DNA from: Bdellovibrionia bacterium
Lineage (GTDB): Bacteria > Bdellovibrionota > Bdellovibrionia > Bdellovibrionales > JAGQZY01
Direction: 5' to 3'
Assembly (NCBI GenBank): GCA_030427805.1
Contig: JAUICP010000003.1
Span: 381,758 to 445,757 of the forward strand
DNA: 64,000 bases
Made by a program: the position numbers and the translations under genes. Every line of letters starts with the position of its first letter. The stretch's first letter is position 1. Under the pieces are notes generated by a model that worked only from the letters and a program-made list of their open reading frames with translations, ran no database searches and was not told the origin of the DNA. Shown here piece by piece: positions 27,601 through 35,959 of the stretch.

Positions 27601-27773
27601 AAGCCGATTCTGAAAAGCACATGGAAGAACTTTGTAATGGTGGAGCCATCGGCGGAACGACTGCCAGTTGCGATGGATCTTTTGTTCCCGTGGGACCATT
27701 CGATGCGAACTTCTCTTTGAAGAATATGAATGGAACGATTGGCGGAGCCATCGTCGATTTTAAAACGAATTAA
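24690..27773 (+). CDS. Large lipoprotein of unknown function with carboxypeptidase-regulatory-like domain
   Basis: 1,027 residues from ATG 24690; an upstream GTG at 24672 has no ribosome binding site. Lipobox LTAC (C24) is followed by a Gly-rich flexible linker. About 55-120 looks like a carboxypeptidase regulatory-like beta sandwich (SGCTATAYDID, TTDASGKYIIEGVTAGSTYKV). About 130-200 is helical and Ala-rich. The long remainder is beta-rich with many Asn/Gly/Asp turns (GNGNGDIDAGE, DGNGNGRLDCG, calcium-loop-like) and many cysteines in pairs. No family recognised for it. It has its own terminator and precedes the TonB-dependent receptor, so it could be that receptor's surface partner, which is inference. 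Confidence 0.65.
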   Translation: MRKHLFSFIFYFLGIMASLALTACGGGGGSNGGGSGGGDAGGAIDNISGLVSESAGSSTIGGQRINNKVGTMSVSGCTATAYDIDTNAVVATATTDASGKYIIEGVTAGSTYKVVVTCGSNSFSVVASAENSDPAEKDDDEFVPTNPRTTIIAAYIVKSIKEAVDEATDGLPAAAQDAVKNAILAALDNIVQTITETIEEAIESGAMEEPSLGTAKTVADGLKDANDAGAVDTTLGNASVSAPKSVDQAINGARQASKLKSACDSSLAGADINKCRRAMAQFMYNALGFAVVLLNDGNGIFANTGAGDCAGSDTVNGGSDTLDDMFPNGEYADPNDFDSGITDGLLCLIQPKLGRPNRNRGYKDGGGDDGGPIFAETADMDNDASADVGVITAIADSLYNGNTYNLKSMDRLVFDHSNGSGMNMRMVKMSREFNENGGDPYIGNVMAAWNGTAWANMDTSTACQGGNPCWGPWDLIESFNFSDMTWASAQANGTLASAVNAASHVDFNVFYHQYAGPVPTQSQLDQSIDNERVHKDYNISGEKEFYVLTNAAPKFSNDGSNPCYDRDPGTPCVDDSDNPISAVRLNLTLGAEDAEGFKPVTAIESNASGSAMLRPVWGYQGFTGVFELVNFQTGRLLQDELMRVRALKLVFDGSECGSNGLPAQGGSCDAGFVFNVEPDWSGCNGPGDPCPGISAKSATPITVNGGDPFNLRKDYLQTWIDLSGNGSGPHAGFVSAGTWDNPTIADVIVTVNGGSEDTFGAGNGNGDIDAGEHGVVINWNCPGANQPCVPDGFVLINNAGTPLVDDTLCAGCSALGDFQGLGAATRWPANVIEAIAVNGGGDISSNSVTYHVFTGPVRNPNFSCEAEPFFVDGNGNGRLDCGIVNGVSSAINGDKSYSGEWEFRDALNSSAIPAGTVLRPRENAFVYGDPIGTKKLLSNAFNGWFDGQHTIDQNTSFDSIQVFALIFLFFEADSEKHMEELCNGGAIGGTTASCDGSFVPVGPFDANFSLKNMNGTIGGAIVDFKTN

Positions 27774-27801
27774 TTCCTAAGTGTTCAAAACTTCTTTTTT
27801 T

Positions 27802-27830
27802 AGAGGGCCTATGTGGGCCCTCTTCTTTTT
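27802..27830 (+). terminator. Intrinsic terminator after the large lipoprotein gene
   Basis: AGAGGGCC (27802-27809), a short loop, GGCCCTCT (27816-27823), then TCTTTTT. The 3' arm and T-run can also pair with AAAAAGAGGG downstream (27833-27842). Confidence 0.85.
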
Positions 27831-28227
27831 GCAAAAAGAGGGCTCCTTTATGTCCACCCAGACAATTCAATTCCACTCAGCCCATGTATAGAATAACAAA
27901 CTGCCACTTCAATCCCACTGACATAAAACAATGGCTAAAGGCCAATTAAATGCCTTCTAGAACGGAAAGTGTCTCATATTGACAGGGCCGGGATCGACGC
28001 GACCAGTCGCTCTGCCGGTGGAATTTCGCACCAACCGCGTGATTGAACTAGAGCCAAAGTGTCCAATAAACTGCATTAGCAGTGCATCATTGTCCAGTCA
28101 GGTCTTGGTGATAATCCCTTCAGAGTTTTGTTAAGCCGCAATATTAAAGAGATATTTACAATTCGTGAGTTTTTTTCAAGACTATCGTCGTAGGACGGTA
28201 CTTTTATTGCTACCGGCAATTATTGGA

Positions 28228-28254
28228 CCGGAGTTTTTCAAACTTCGGAGGGGG
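28228..28254 (+). promoter_or_regulatory. Hairpin abutting the receptor ribosome binding site
   Basis: CCGGAGTTT (28228-28236) pairs with AAACTTCGG (28240-28248), one G-T wobble, loop of three bases. The 3' arm ends in the first bases of the strong GGAGGGGG Shine-Dalgarno (28247-28254), so folding could limit ribosome access. Confidence 0.4.
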
Positions 28255-28263
28255 TAAACAAAA

Positions 28264-30933
28264 ATGAAAAAATCTTTACTGCAGGGTCTCAAAACCTGGG
28301 GTCTTGGTTCCATCTGCGCTTCAGCTCTTGTTTTTGCTACGACAATTGCCAGTGGGCAAAGCGCTACATCTATAGATATGAGTGATATTGGCGGAACTGA
28401 TTCTTCAGAAATCAGAGCACCGCAACCAGAAACAACAAAAAAGACCGACGATATCGAAAAACTCGAAGTTACTGGATCTTTGATTAAGAGAATTCAAGTT
28501 GAGGGACCTGAAACTCTTATCACCATCGACAAAGAGGCTTTGGATCGCTCTGGCTACAACTCTCTTTCTGACGTTCTTCGTGAAGTCACAGTTTCTGCCT
28601 TTGGTGGTCCTCGTGAGCAATCCGGAAGCAATGCTGCTGGTGTTGCCTCTGTTAACTTAAGAGGTCTTGGGCCCGAGAGAACTCTCGTACTTCTCAACGG
28701 AACGCGCCTACCAAAAGATCCAATTACAGGTGCTGTGGACTTAAACTTAGTTCCAATGGCCGCTGTCGCTAAAATCGAAATCCTACCCGATGGAGCTTCT
28801 GCAACCTACGGTTCTGATGCCCTCGGTGGAGTTGTAAATATCATTACTCGCAAGGACTGGTCGGGAACGGAAGCGACTGTTCGCCAAACGATTCCTGAAA
28901 ATACAGGCGGAACACGAACTGATATTTCTGTCGTTAATGGAATTAATTTCGGTAAAACAAATGTTACGACAACGGTTTACTACCGTAAAAACCGTCCTCT
29001 TTGGGCGATCCACAGGGACTATACCGATGATGGTTTTAGTGCCACTGGAAGCCCGGGTACAGCGCAAAAGCTCAGTACAACGAAGCGTACTAAAGCCGGC
29101 GGCCCCGTGGGAGAAGGCCCTCTCGTAGCGTCTGAGTTCTGCCCAGAAGCTGATCGCATCGAATTCAATTCACCGACAACGGGTGCTAACAGTTACTGTC
29201 AGTACAAGTGGTCCGATCGTGCCACTTCTCTTCCTGAAATTGAGCAACTCTCAATTATGAATGAAGTGAAATCTGAGTTTAATGCTTCAACTCGCTTCTT
29301 CACGCGAATCATCGCCAACCAAAAGTACACGACTTGGCAATACGCTCCGGCTCCAGGAAATTTAGAAATTCCATCTGGTGCAGCAAGCAAATTGAACAAG
29401 GGCCAACCACTCCAAGGCTTTGCTGCTGGCGACTCTCTTCTTTACAAATACAGAATGAACGAACTCGGAGACCGAATCTCTGATATCGACACTCTTTCTT
29501 ACAGCACGACGGCTGGAATCGAGCGCGATCTCGGCGAAACGTGGGAAGCTAAATTCACCCTTTCACACAATCGCCTACGCAAAGAAGATATCGGATCGAG
29601 CGGTTACGCCGATATCCGTGTCCTCAATGAACTGATCGAAACAGGAAGATTCAATCCTTCGGCTGCAGAGGGGCAACGTGGAAGTCTAGAGGCTGCTCGA
29701 TATGTTCCTTTTGAAAACTCCATGTCTGAGCTTAACCAAGTTGAGCTTCGCGCTTCTGGTGAAATTTTCGAAATGGCTTCTGGCCCCGTTGCAATGGCGA
29801 TCGGTACCCAGTTCACTTCTGAAACCTACCAAGATATTTTTGATAGCTTGAGCGTTCAAGGACTTGTGTTTGGTAACGCCGGAAGCTCTGGTGGTGGATC
29901 ACGTTCGATCTATTCTGGTTTCACAGAATTCGTTGTTCCCCTTGCCAAAACTTGGGAACTTCAATTGGCTGGACGCTATGACAACTTTAGCGACTTTGGT
30001 TCTACTTTTAATCCCAAAATCTCTACCCTCTACAGACCAAGTAACTCTTGGCTCCTAAGAGCTTCTGGTGGAACCGGCTTTAAAGCTCCTAAAATGGTTG
30101 ATCTTTATGCCGCTACTTCAAACGGCTTCCCAACCTTTCTTGACAAAGTCGCCTGTGCGAAGAATGGCGGAAACGATTGTAACCCGGCACAGTGGAATGT
30201 GACTTCTGGAGGTAACCCAGGTCTTAAAGAAGAAAAGTCAGTCTTTGCGAGCATGGGAGCTGCTTATCAACCGAGCCAAAATTTCATGATTGGTTTCGAC
30301 ACGTTCTACGTAAAAATGGATAACGTTGTTGATATCGACTTTGAGAAAGCGACAGAAGCCGAGCAACAAGGAATTGATGTTCAAAGTTTTGGAATCACTA
30401 TCACTCGTGATGCCAACAACCAAATCGTTAATATGGACGCTCAATTGCAAAACCTTGCAAGCCGCGAACTCGCCGGTATCGATTTCAAAACCGATGCCAG
30501 TACGAGAACTGATATCGGTCGCTTCAGCGCTGCCATGACTCACTCTCACCTTTTCTTTTACAAGCAAGAGCTTTTTCCAGGTCTTGGAACTGAAAATATC
30601 CTTGGTAGAAATAGCTATCCGCGCTTTAGAAACGTAATGAGCTTTGGTTACACGCCGAATGGTGCAAATCTTACATCATTCTTTACTGCTAGAACCATTG
30701 ATCGTCACGAGAAAGCAATTGCTGAACCAAACCACGAGATTCGTCGTTATACGGAATACGACATCACTGTAAATTATGCAGCCCCATGGAATGCAGATAT
30801 TTCCCTAGGAGTGAAAAATGTATTCGGGACAACTGCGCCATTGGATGATACAAATGGAAACAACCAGCTGGACCCAGATTTGTATGACCAGGTGGGAAGA
30901 CTCGTTTTTGCGGGTTATACGCAAAATTTTTAA
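28264..30933 (+). CDS. TonB-dependent outer-membrane receptor
   Basis: Active-transport receptor of 889 residues. Signal peptide about 1-32 (IASGQS). A TonB-box-like stretch IEKLEVTGS is at 64-72. The plug domain is about 85-196 with NLRGLGPERTLVLLNG at 131-146, VEILPDGAS-type motif IEILPDGASATYGSDALGG at 171-189 and NIITR. The barrel then runs to the C-terminal YTQNF, with GGNPGLKEEKS (the usual N-P-LKPE-S motif) near 650. This type resembles the large OMR/Oar-like and CirA-like receptors; substrate unknown. It is the first gene of an operon encoding its likely energy source (TtpC, ExbB, ExbD and TonB). Confidence 0.93.
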   Translation: MKKSLLQGLKTWGLGSICASALVFATTIASGQSATSIDMSDIGGTDSSEIRAPQPETTKKTDDIEKLEVTGSLIKRIQVEGPETLITIDKEALDRSGYNSLSDVLREVTVSAFGGPREQSGSNAAGVASVNLRGLGPERTLVLLNGTRLPKDPITGAVDLNLVPMAAVAKIEILPDGASATYGSDALGGVVNIITRKDWSGTEATVRQTIPENTGGTRTDISVVNGINFGKTNVTTTVYYRKNRPLWAIHRDYTDDGFSATGSPGTAQKLSTTKRTKAGGPVGEGPLVASEFCPEADRIEFNSPTTGANSYCQYKWSDRATSLPEIEQLSIMNEVKSEFNASTRFFTRIIANQKYTTWQYAPAPGNLEIPSGAASKLNKGQPLQGFAAGDSLLYKYRMNELGDRISDIDTLSYSTTAGIERDLGETWEAKFTLSHNRLRKEDIGSSGYADIRVLNELIETGRFNPSAAEGQRGSLEAARYVPFENSMSELNQVELRASGEIFEMASGPVAMAIGTQFTSETYQDIFDSLSVQGLVFGNAGSSGGGSRSIYSGFTEFVVPLAKTWELQLAGRYDNFSDFGSTFNPKISTLYRPSNSWLLRASGGTGFKAPKMVDLYAATSNGFPTFLDKVACAKNGGNDCNPAQWNVTSGGNPGLKEEKSVFASMGAAYQPSQNFMIGFDTFYVKMDNVVDIDFEKATEAEQQGIDVQSFGITITRDANNQIVNMDAQLQNLASRELAGIDFKTDASTRTDIGRFSAAMTHSHLFFYKQELFPGLGTENILGRNSYPRFRNVMSFGYTPNGANLTSFFTARTIDRHEKAIAEPNHEIRRYTEYDITVNYAAPWNADISLGVKNVFGTTAPLDDTNGNNQLDPDLYDQVGRLVFAGYTQNF

Positions 30934-30952
30934 GGACAAGGGGTCAATTCGT

Positions 30953-31720
30953 ATGAGAAACATTCGTACATTGTTAGTCATTGTCTCTCTTTTCAGCATG
31001 GGTTCGGCATTCGCGAACCCATCTGCTAAAGTTGACAAAACCAAAGCTGAACAAGCTAAGAACCACGACCAAGCAGCGGCTTCTCAAAAGAAAGTCACTC
31101 AGGTAGCAAGTCAAACTCGCACCATCACTGATGACTACCGCATGGTCCTCAAGCGCATTGAGAATACAAAAGTCTACAACCAACAGTTGCGGGACTTTAT
31201 CAAATCGCAAAATGAGGAAATGGTTAGTATCGGACAAAAGATCGAGAGCTTAAAAACTACCAATAAGGACATCATTCCTTTGATGGTTCGCATGCTCGAA
31301 ACTCTTGAAAAGTTTGTCAATCTCGACACACCTTTCTTGCCAGAGGAACGATCTAACCGTCTGACTCAGCTGAAAGCTATGATGAAACGTGCGGATGTTT
31401 CGACTTCCGAAAAATACCGCAGAATCCTTGAAGCTTATCAGGTCGAAAATGAATACGGCCGAACAATTGAAGCTTATCGTGGAGTTCACAAAGTCGGTGA
31501 AAAAGACCTCACTGTGGACTTCCTTAGAGTTGGTCGGGTTGCTCTCATGTATCAATCTCTCGATGGTGAAGTCAGCGGACTTTGGAGCCAGAAAGAGAAA
31601 AAATGGGTTGAGCTTCCTTCTAGCTACAAGCGCACTATTACTAAAGGTTTAAGAATCGCCAAGAAGCAACAAGCTCCTGACTTGATTCCGATGCCTATTA
31701 CAACGCCGGAGGTTCTCTAA
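30953..31720 (+). CDS. DUF3450 family periplasmic protein
   Basis: 255 residues from ATG 30953, which has AAGGACAAGGGG upstream and gives a signal peptide (about 1-21, SAFA). It is mostly helical: a coiled coil at about 40-105 is followed by PFLPEERSNRLTQLKAMMKRADVSTSEKYRRILEAYQVENEYGRTIEAY in short conserved blocks, the DUF3450 pattern. The C-terminal part (DFLRVGRVALMYQS, SGLWSQKEKKWV) is beta-rich. In vibrios a DUF3450 gene stands beside ttpC in TonB2 clusters; the protein probably assists TtpC in the periplasm. Its stop overlaps the ttpC start by one base (TAATG). Confidence 0.85.
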   Translation: MRNIRTLLVIVSLFSMGSAFANPSAKVDKTKAEQAKNHDQAAASQKKVTQVASQTRTITDDYRMVLKRIENTKVYNQQLRDFIKSQNEEMVSIGQKIESLKTTNKDIIPLMVRMLETLEKFVNLDTPFLPEERSNRLTQLKAMMKRADVSTSEKYRRILEAYQVENEYGRTIEAYRGVHKVGEKDLTVDFLRVGRVALMYQSLDGEVSGLWSQKEKKWVELPSSYKRTITKGLRIAKKQQAPDLIPMPITTPEVL

Positions 31721-33069
31721 TGATTAAAAAGATCCTTTTACCATTAGTCTCTTTGGTGATTGCCTTTTCAGCACATGCTGAAGGCGAAAAACAAACATTA
31801 GATGGTCTTCTAAAACAGGTTCTTTCTGAACGAAATGTCCAGTCAAAAGAACTGAAAGAGCGCGAGCAAGAGTTTATTAACAAAAAGGCTCAGCAGAAGA
31901 CTTTACTCAATAAAGCACAAAAAGAACTCGCTGCCCTCGAAGCGGAATCAAAACGCCTCAATGGAATCTTTGAAAAGAACGAGAAGAAACTCTCGGTTCT
32001 CGAAGAAGAACTCAATATTGCAGTGGGAACTCTTGGAGAACTCTTTGGAGTGGTCAGACAAGTTTCTGGCGATTTCGCAGGAACCGTTCAAACTTCAGTG
32101 ATTTCTTCACAGTTTAAAGGCCGTGAACCCTTTTTGAGAACGATGGCCGAAACGAAAAACCTTCCAGATATCCCTCAGCTCGAAAAACTTTGGTTCGAAC
32201 TTCAGCAAGAAATGACTGAGTCTGGTAAGGTTGTTACATACAAAACAACTGTAGTTAAGCCCAGCGGAGAAAAAGTAGAACTTCCCGTCACTCGTGTCGG
32301 AAGCTTTAACCTCGTAGCTGATGGCAAGTATTACGTTTATCAAGGCGAAACTCAGCAAATCACCGAGCTCGCTCGTCAGCCTTCTGGCCGCTACCTTTCC
32401 CTCGCTGATGACTTCGCAGACGAAGATGATGCCTTTGCACCTTTTGCCATTGACCCGAGCCGAGGAACAATTCTCTCCATGCTCGTGAATGCTCCTAGCC
32501 TGAGCGAACGTATTCAACAAGGTGGTCTCGTTGGTTATGTGATTCTCGCTCTTCTTTTACTGGGTCTCGTTTTAGCTGGTGAGCGTTTTGTCACTCTACG
32601 CAAGCAAAAAGCCATGATCGACGAACAGTTAACTACTGATGAGCCGATCGAAGGCAACCCTCTTGGATCTATTCTTAAAACTTTTAACGAGTTTAAAGAC
32701 AAAGACCTTGAGACATTAGAACTCAAAATCGACGAGACGGTTATTAAATCGACTCCGCCGATTACAAAAGGGATTTCTACTCTGAAAATTCTTTCAGCAG
32801 TGGCTCCCTTATTGGGACTACTCGGAACAGTAACTGGTATGATCCAAACGTTTCAGTCGATCACTTTATTTGGAACTGGAGATCCTAAGCTTATGGCCGG
32901 TGGTATCTCTCAAGCTTTGATCACAACGGTTCTCGGACTTGTTTGCGCCATTCCTCTTCTACTCATCCACAATTATATTAATGGAAAGAGTAAAGGGATC
33001 CTGCAAATTCTCGAAGAGCAGAGTGCAGGCTTAATGGCCCAAAAAACACAAATGGTTAAAAAGGACTAG
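31720..33069 (+). CDS. ttpC: TtpC-like TonB2-system protein (MotA/TolQ/ExbB family)
   Basis: 449 residues. Signal peptide or first helix 1-20, a periplasmic coiled coil at about 38-100, and a periplasmic domain to about 265. Three membrane helices follow at about 269-287, 354-374 and 395-419 with the ExbB signature APLLGLLGTVTGMIQTF and GGISQALITTVLGL. TtpC is the extra component that some TonB2 systems need for energy transfer. The coding overlap with the DUF3450 gene and the 3-base gap to exbB indicate tight co-expression. The gene name is from architecture plus context. Confidence 0.88.
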   Translation: MIKKILLPLVSLVIAFSAHAEGEKQTLDGLLKQVLSERNVQSKELKEREQEFINKKAQQKTLLNKAQKELAALEAESKRLNGIFEKNEKKLSVLEEELNIAVGTLGELFGVVRQVSGDFAGTVQTSVISSQFKGREPFLRTMAETKNLPDIPQLEKLWFELQQEMTESGKVVTYKTTVVKPSGEKVELPVTRVGSFNLVADGKYYVYQGETQQITELARQPSGRYLSLADDFADEDDAFAPFAIDPSRGTILSMLVNAPSLSERIQQGGLVGYVILALLLLGLVLAGERFVTLRKQKAMIDEQLTTDEPIEGNPLGSILKTFNEFKDKDLETLELKIDETVIKSTPPITKGISTLKILSAVAPLLGLLGTVTGMIQTFQSITLFGTGDPKLMAGGISQALITTVLGLVCAIPLLLIHNYINGKSKGILQILEEQSAGLMAQKTQMVKKD

Positions 33070-33072
33070 CCT

Positions 33073-33585
33073 GTGGGATATATCCTTGAGCTCGTTCAAA
33101 ACTTTATGGATGCCGGTGGGCAAGTATTGTGGGTGATTTTCTTCACAACGCTTGCTCTTTGGGCCCTTATTCTAGAGCGCTTTGCCTTTTTCAAATTCGA
33201 AATGCCAAAGCTTAAAGAACAGGCCCAAGAACACTGGAAGGGAGTTGGTTCCCACGAGTCGTGGTCGGCCCATAGAGTGCGCGAAATGATCATTTCTCAG
33301 GCGCGATCTGAGATCTTTCGCTTTGTTCCCGCCATCAAGACCTTAGTGGCCCTATGTCCACTGCTCGGATTATTGGGAACAGTAACAGGAATGATTGCAG
33401 TATTCGATATAATGGCCATAGCCGGTACCGGAAATGCTCGAATGATGGCCAGTGGTATATCCATGGCCACTATTCCGACCATGGCGGGTATGGTTGCCGC
33501 GCTCTCAGGACTCTATTTTGGAAGTCTTTTAGAGAAAAAGGCAAAAAGAGAAACAGAATTTCTTTCTGAAAAACTCACTTTTTAG
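33073..33585 (+). CDS. exbB: ExbB-like proton-channel subunit
   Basis: 170 residues, the short ExbB2 type. Three helices at about 17-36, 88-110 and 132-152. CPLLGLLGTVTGMIAVFD at 95-112 and SGISMATIPTMAGMVAAL at 127-144 are the conserved channel motifs. The start is GTG at 33073 with AAGGA upstream. It forms the pentamer that encloses ExbD helices and powers TonB. Third gene of the TonB2-like block. Confidence 0.93.
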   Translation: MGYILELVQNFMDAGGQVLWVIFFTTLALWALILERFAFFKFEMPKLKEQAQEHWKGVGSHESWSAHRVREMIISQARSEIFRFVPAIKTLVALCPLLGLLGTVTGMIAVFDIMAIAGTGNARMMASGISMATIPTMAGMVAALSGLYFGSLLEKKAKRETEFLSEKLTF

Positions 33586-33599
33586 TCGAGGATAAATTT

Positions 33600-34010
33600 A
33601 TGAGACGTAAGAGACGTTTAAATAATGAAGAAGAAACAAGTATTGATTTAACACCCATGCTCGACGTGGTTTTTATCATGCTTATATTCTTTATCGTGAC
33701 GACTTCATTTGTTAAGGAATCGGGAATTCAAGTGAATCGCCCGAGTGCAGCGACTGCTGAAAAGAAAGAGCGAGCCAATATTATGATCGCTATTTCTGAG
33801 TCGGGAGAAATTTGGATTCAAAAGCGTCGAATTGATATTCGTTCGGTTCGGGCCAATGTTGAAAGACTGCACGCAGAAAGCCCCGAGGGCTCTGTCGTCA
33901 TTCAGGCCGACAAAGATTCAAAGAATGGCCTACTCGTTCAGGTCATGGACCAAGTAAAGCTTGCTGGTGTTCAATCTATTTCTCTAGCTGCAAAACCTGG
34001 AGTGAACTAG
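33600..34010 (+). CDS. exbD: ExbD-like energy-transduction protein
   Basis: 136 residues, normal length. The single membrane helix (about 18-38) carries the essential ion-binding Asp as D22 in PMLDVVFIMLIFF. The periplasmic domain is about 40-136 (IQVNRPSAAT, VVIQADKDSKNGLLVQVMDQVKLAGV). GAGG precedes the ATG. It works with the adjacent ExbB and TonB. Confidence 0.95.
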   Translation: MRRKRRLNNEEETSIDLTPMLDVVFIMLIFFIVTTSFVKESGIQVNRPSAATAEKKERANIMIAISESGEIWIQKRRIDIRSVRANVERLHAESPEGSVVIQADKDSKNGLLVQVMDQVKLAGVQSISLAAKPGVN

Positions 34011-34011
34011 T

Positions 34012-34638
34012 ATGAAGCGATTAGGCTTAGCCTTTTTAGCAGCCTGTGGGGTCAGCTTTGGCCTTTTCTTTTTAATGGCATCACTCATTAGCGGTGGCCA
34101 TAAGGCGATTGAAAAGTCAGATAGCGAAAACTTTATTGAGTTCTTGCGCGTAAAAAATGATGAGAACCTTCAAGCTCGGGATCGAAAGCGCCCTAAAAAG
34201 CCACCCGAGCCGAAAGAAGCTCCGCAGAGACCAAAGCTACAAATCGCTCAAGACCAAACTCCGCAAAAACCGCAAATGTCTATGCAAGCCCCACAACTCG
34301 CCGACAATTTAGCCCTGGGTGACGGTCCTTATTTAGGTTCTGCTGCTGCTGGTGGCAGTAGCGACTCTGACGTTGTGCCATTGGTTCGCATCGAACCTCA
34401 GTACCCGCGCAAAGCAGCCATGCAGGGTAAGCAGGGTTTTGTTGTACTCTCTTTCGACATCACCGAGACAGGTGCCGTAGAAAACGTAAACGTCTTGCAG
34501 TCCCAGCCGAGACGAATTTTTGATTCAGCGGCCAAAAGGGCACTCCGCAAGTGGAAGTACAAGCCCCAAGTAATTGATGGAAAACCGACCAAGAGGAAAA
34601 ACCTCAAAGTCCAACTAGACTTTAAACTCCAAGGTTAA
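34012..34638 (+). CDS. tonB: TonB-like energy transducer
   Basis: 208 residues. Membrane anchor about 7-28, a short Pro/Lys/Gln-rich linker about 60-95, and the TonB C-terminal domain at about 125-208: EPQYPRKAAMQGKQGFVVLSF, GAVENVNVLQSQP, AAKRALRKWKYKP. The linker is much shorter than in E. coli TonB, as in TonB2 types. The ATG is one base after the exbD stop, with GGAG inside the exbD end. It probably serves the receptor encoded at the start of this operon, and perhaps others. Confidence 0.94.
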   Translation: MKRLGLAFLAACGVSFGLFFLMASLISGGHKAIEKSDSENFIEFLRVKNDENLQARDRKRPKKPPEPKEAPQRPKLQIAQDQTPQKPQMSMQAPQLADNLALGDGPYLGSAAAGGSSDSDVVPLVRIEPQYPRKAAMQGKQGFVVLSFDITETGAVENVNVLQSQPRRIFDSAAKRALRKWKYKPQVIDGKPTKRKNLKVQLDFKLQG

Positions 34639-34645
34639 GGCAGAA

Positions 34646-35959
34646 ATGTTTAGCCAATTAAAAGGTTTAAGAATTATGAGACAAAATTTTATTACTCAAA
34701 TTCTATTAGGAATGATCCTCGTACTTTTCACACTCGAGGGTTTTGCTTCTCTTCCCAAAATTGGTGTGAGCCAAAAAGTTTCGGCCCTAAAAAGTAGAAG
34801 AGCGGCCCTCACTTCTAAGAACGTCTTCAAGAAATTACAAAGAGCTAACGAGCTCTCAACCAGTGAAAACTACGACAAAGCCCTATCAATTCTTGATAAG
34901 CTTCTCAGCCAGACAAAAGAGCGCCCCTACGAGTATTCCCAAGCCCTGCAATCCAGAGCCTTTGTTTTCGCTTCTCAAGGAAAATATAAAAAAGCGATCG
35001 CTGACTTTGAGGAAGTTCTCAAGGTTGGAGCTCTTCCCTACGGCCCTACCGTGTCTAGCATGTACACCCTTTCTCAACTTTACGGACAAATTGGGAATTC
35101 CAAAAAGGCCCTTAAGATTCTTATGGAATGGTTTCAGAGCGTGGAAGAAGCAAAACCACAGGCCTATGTCTTTTATGCGTCTATGCTCTTTGAGCAGGGT
35201 AAGAAAAAACAAGCTCTTGAAAATGTTGATTATGCCATTTCTAAAAGTTCGAATCCCAAAGAGAATTGGTTGAAATTAAGCGTAGCCCTCAACTTTGAAT
35301 TAAATCAGTTTAAAAATGCTGAACGCAGCCTTCGTATTTTAACGCAAATGAAGCCTGGTAATAAGCAATACTGGAAGCAACTGGCGGGCACCTATATTAA
35401 TCTCAATGACTTTAAACAAGCCCTTGCCACTTTTGAACTCGCCTATAAGTGGGGTCACCTCGAAGACGAGAAAGATCTTATGAATCTGGTGAGTCTTTAT
35501 ATCGAGCGAGGTATTCCTTTAAAGGCTGCACAAATTCTTGAGAAGCACATGAAAAGTGGCCAGATCAAGAAAACTAAGAAAACCAATAAGCTTCTTTCAC
35601 AAGCCTATTACCAGGCCGAAGAAATCGAAAAAAGCATCCCCCCTATGAAGCTTGCGGCCGAACAAGCAAAAGATGGACAGCTGTTTTTTCAGTTAGGACA
35701 GCTCTATCTCGAGAAAGAAGATTTTAAAACGGCTATTAAGTACCTCAATAATTCAGTCGCCAAGGGCGGCCTTAAAAAGCCCGGCTACGCATTTCTGAGT
35801 CTTGGTATTGCCCAATACCAAACAAAGGATATCAATAAATCTTTAGAATTTTTGCGTAAAGCTCGCAAGCATGAGGAATCTGAAAGTGCGGCCACTTCTT
35901 GGATCAACTTTATCTCAGCCGAAACTGGAGCCTCAGACTCTGGCCAGATGAAGCTGTAA
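34646..35959 (+). CDS. TPR-repeat protein of the TonB2 locus
   Basis: 437 residues with a signal-peptide-like N-terminus (about 11-34; a second ATG at 34676 would give a shorter one, but AAGG lies five bases before 34646). About ten tetratricopeptide repeats follow from residue 65, with motifs such as ALQSRAFVFASQGKYKKAIADF, YVFYASMLFEQGKKKQAL and LGIAQYQTKDINKSLEFL. TPR solenoids act as docking scaffolds. A TPR gene closes TonB2 clusters in vibrios as well. It starts seven bases after tonB and is last in the operon. Confidence 0.88.
   Translation: MFSQLKGLRIMRQNFITQILLGMILVLFTLEGFASLPKIGVSQKVSALKSRRAALTSKNVFKKLQRANELSTSENYDKALSILDKLLSQTKERPYEYSQALQSRAFVFASQGKYKKAIADFEEVLKVGALPYGPTVSSMYTLSQLYGQIGNSKKALKILMEWFQSVEEAKPQAYVFYASMLFEQGKKKQALENVDYAISKSSNPKENWLKLSVALNFELNQFKNAERSLRILTQMKPGNKQYWKQLAGTYINLNDFKQALATFELAYKWGHLEDEKDLMNLVSLYIERGIPLKAAQILEKHMKSGQIKKTKKTNKLLSQAYYQAEEIEKSIPPMKLAAEQAKDGQLFFQLGQLYLEKEDFKTAIKYLNNSVAKGGLKKPGYAFLSLGIAQYQTKDINKSLEFLRKARKHEESESAATSWINFISAETGASDSGQMKL

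Larger units (their letters stand above)
27774..28263 (+). other. Leader region of the TonB receptor operon
   Basis: 490 bases without a gene. After the terminator at 27802-27830 there are several small hairpins, for example GCGAC/GTCGC near 27999-28010 and ACTGC/GCAGT near 28068-28083. I compared it with cobalamin and c-di-GMP riboswitch signatures and saw no match. The promoter of the seven-gene operon must lie here. Confidence 0.35.

Noticed and set aside
27960-28260. Cobalamin, heme or c-di-GMP riboswitch before the TonB receptor
   Set aside because: None of the conserved boxes of these riboswitches could be found; only small hairpins.
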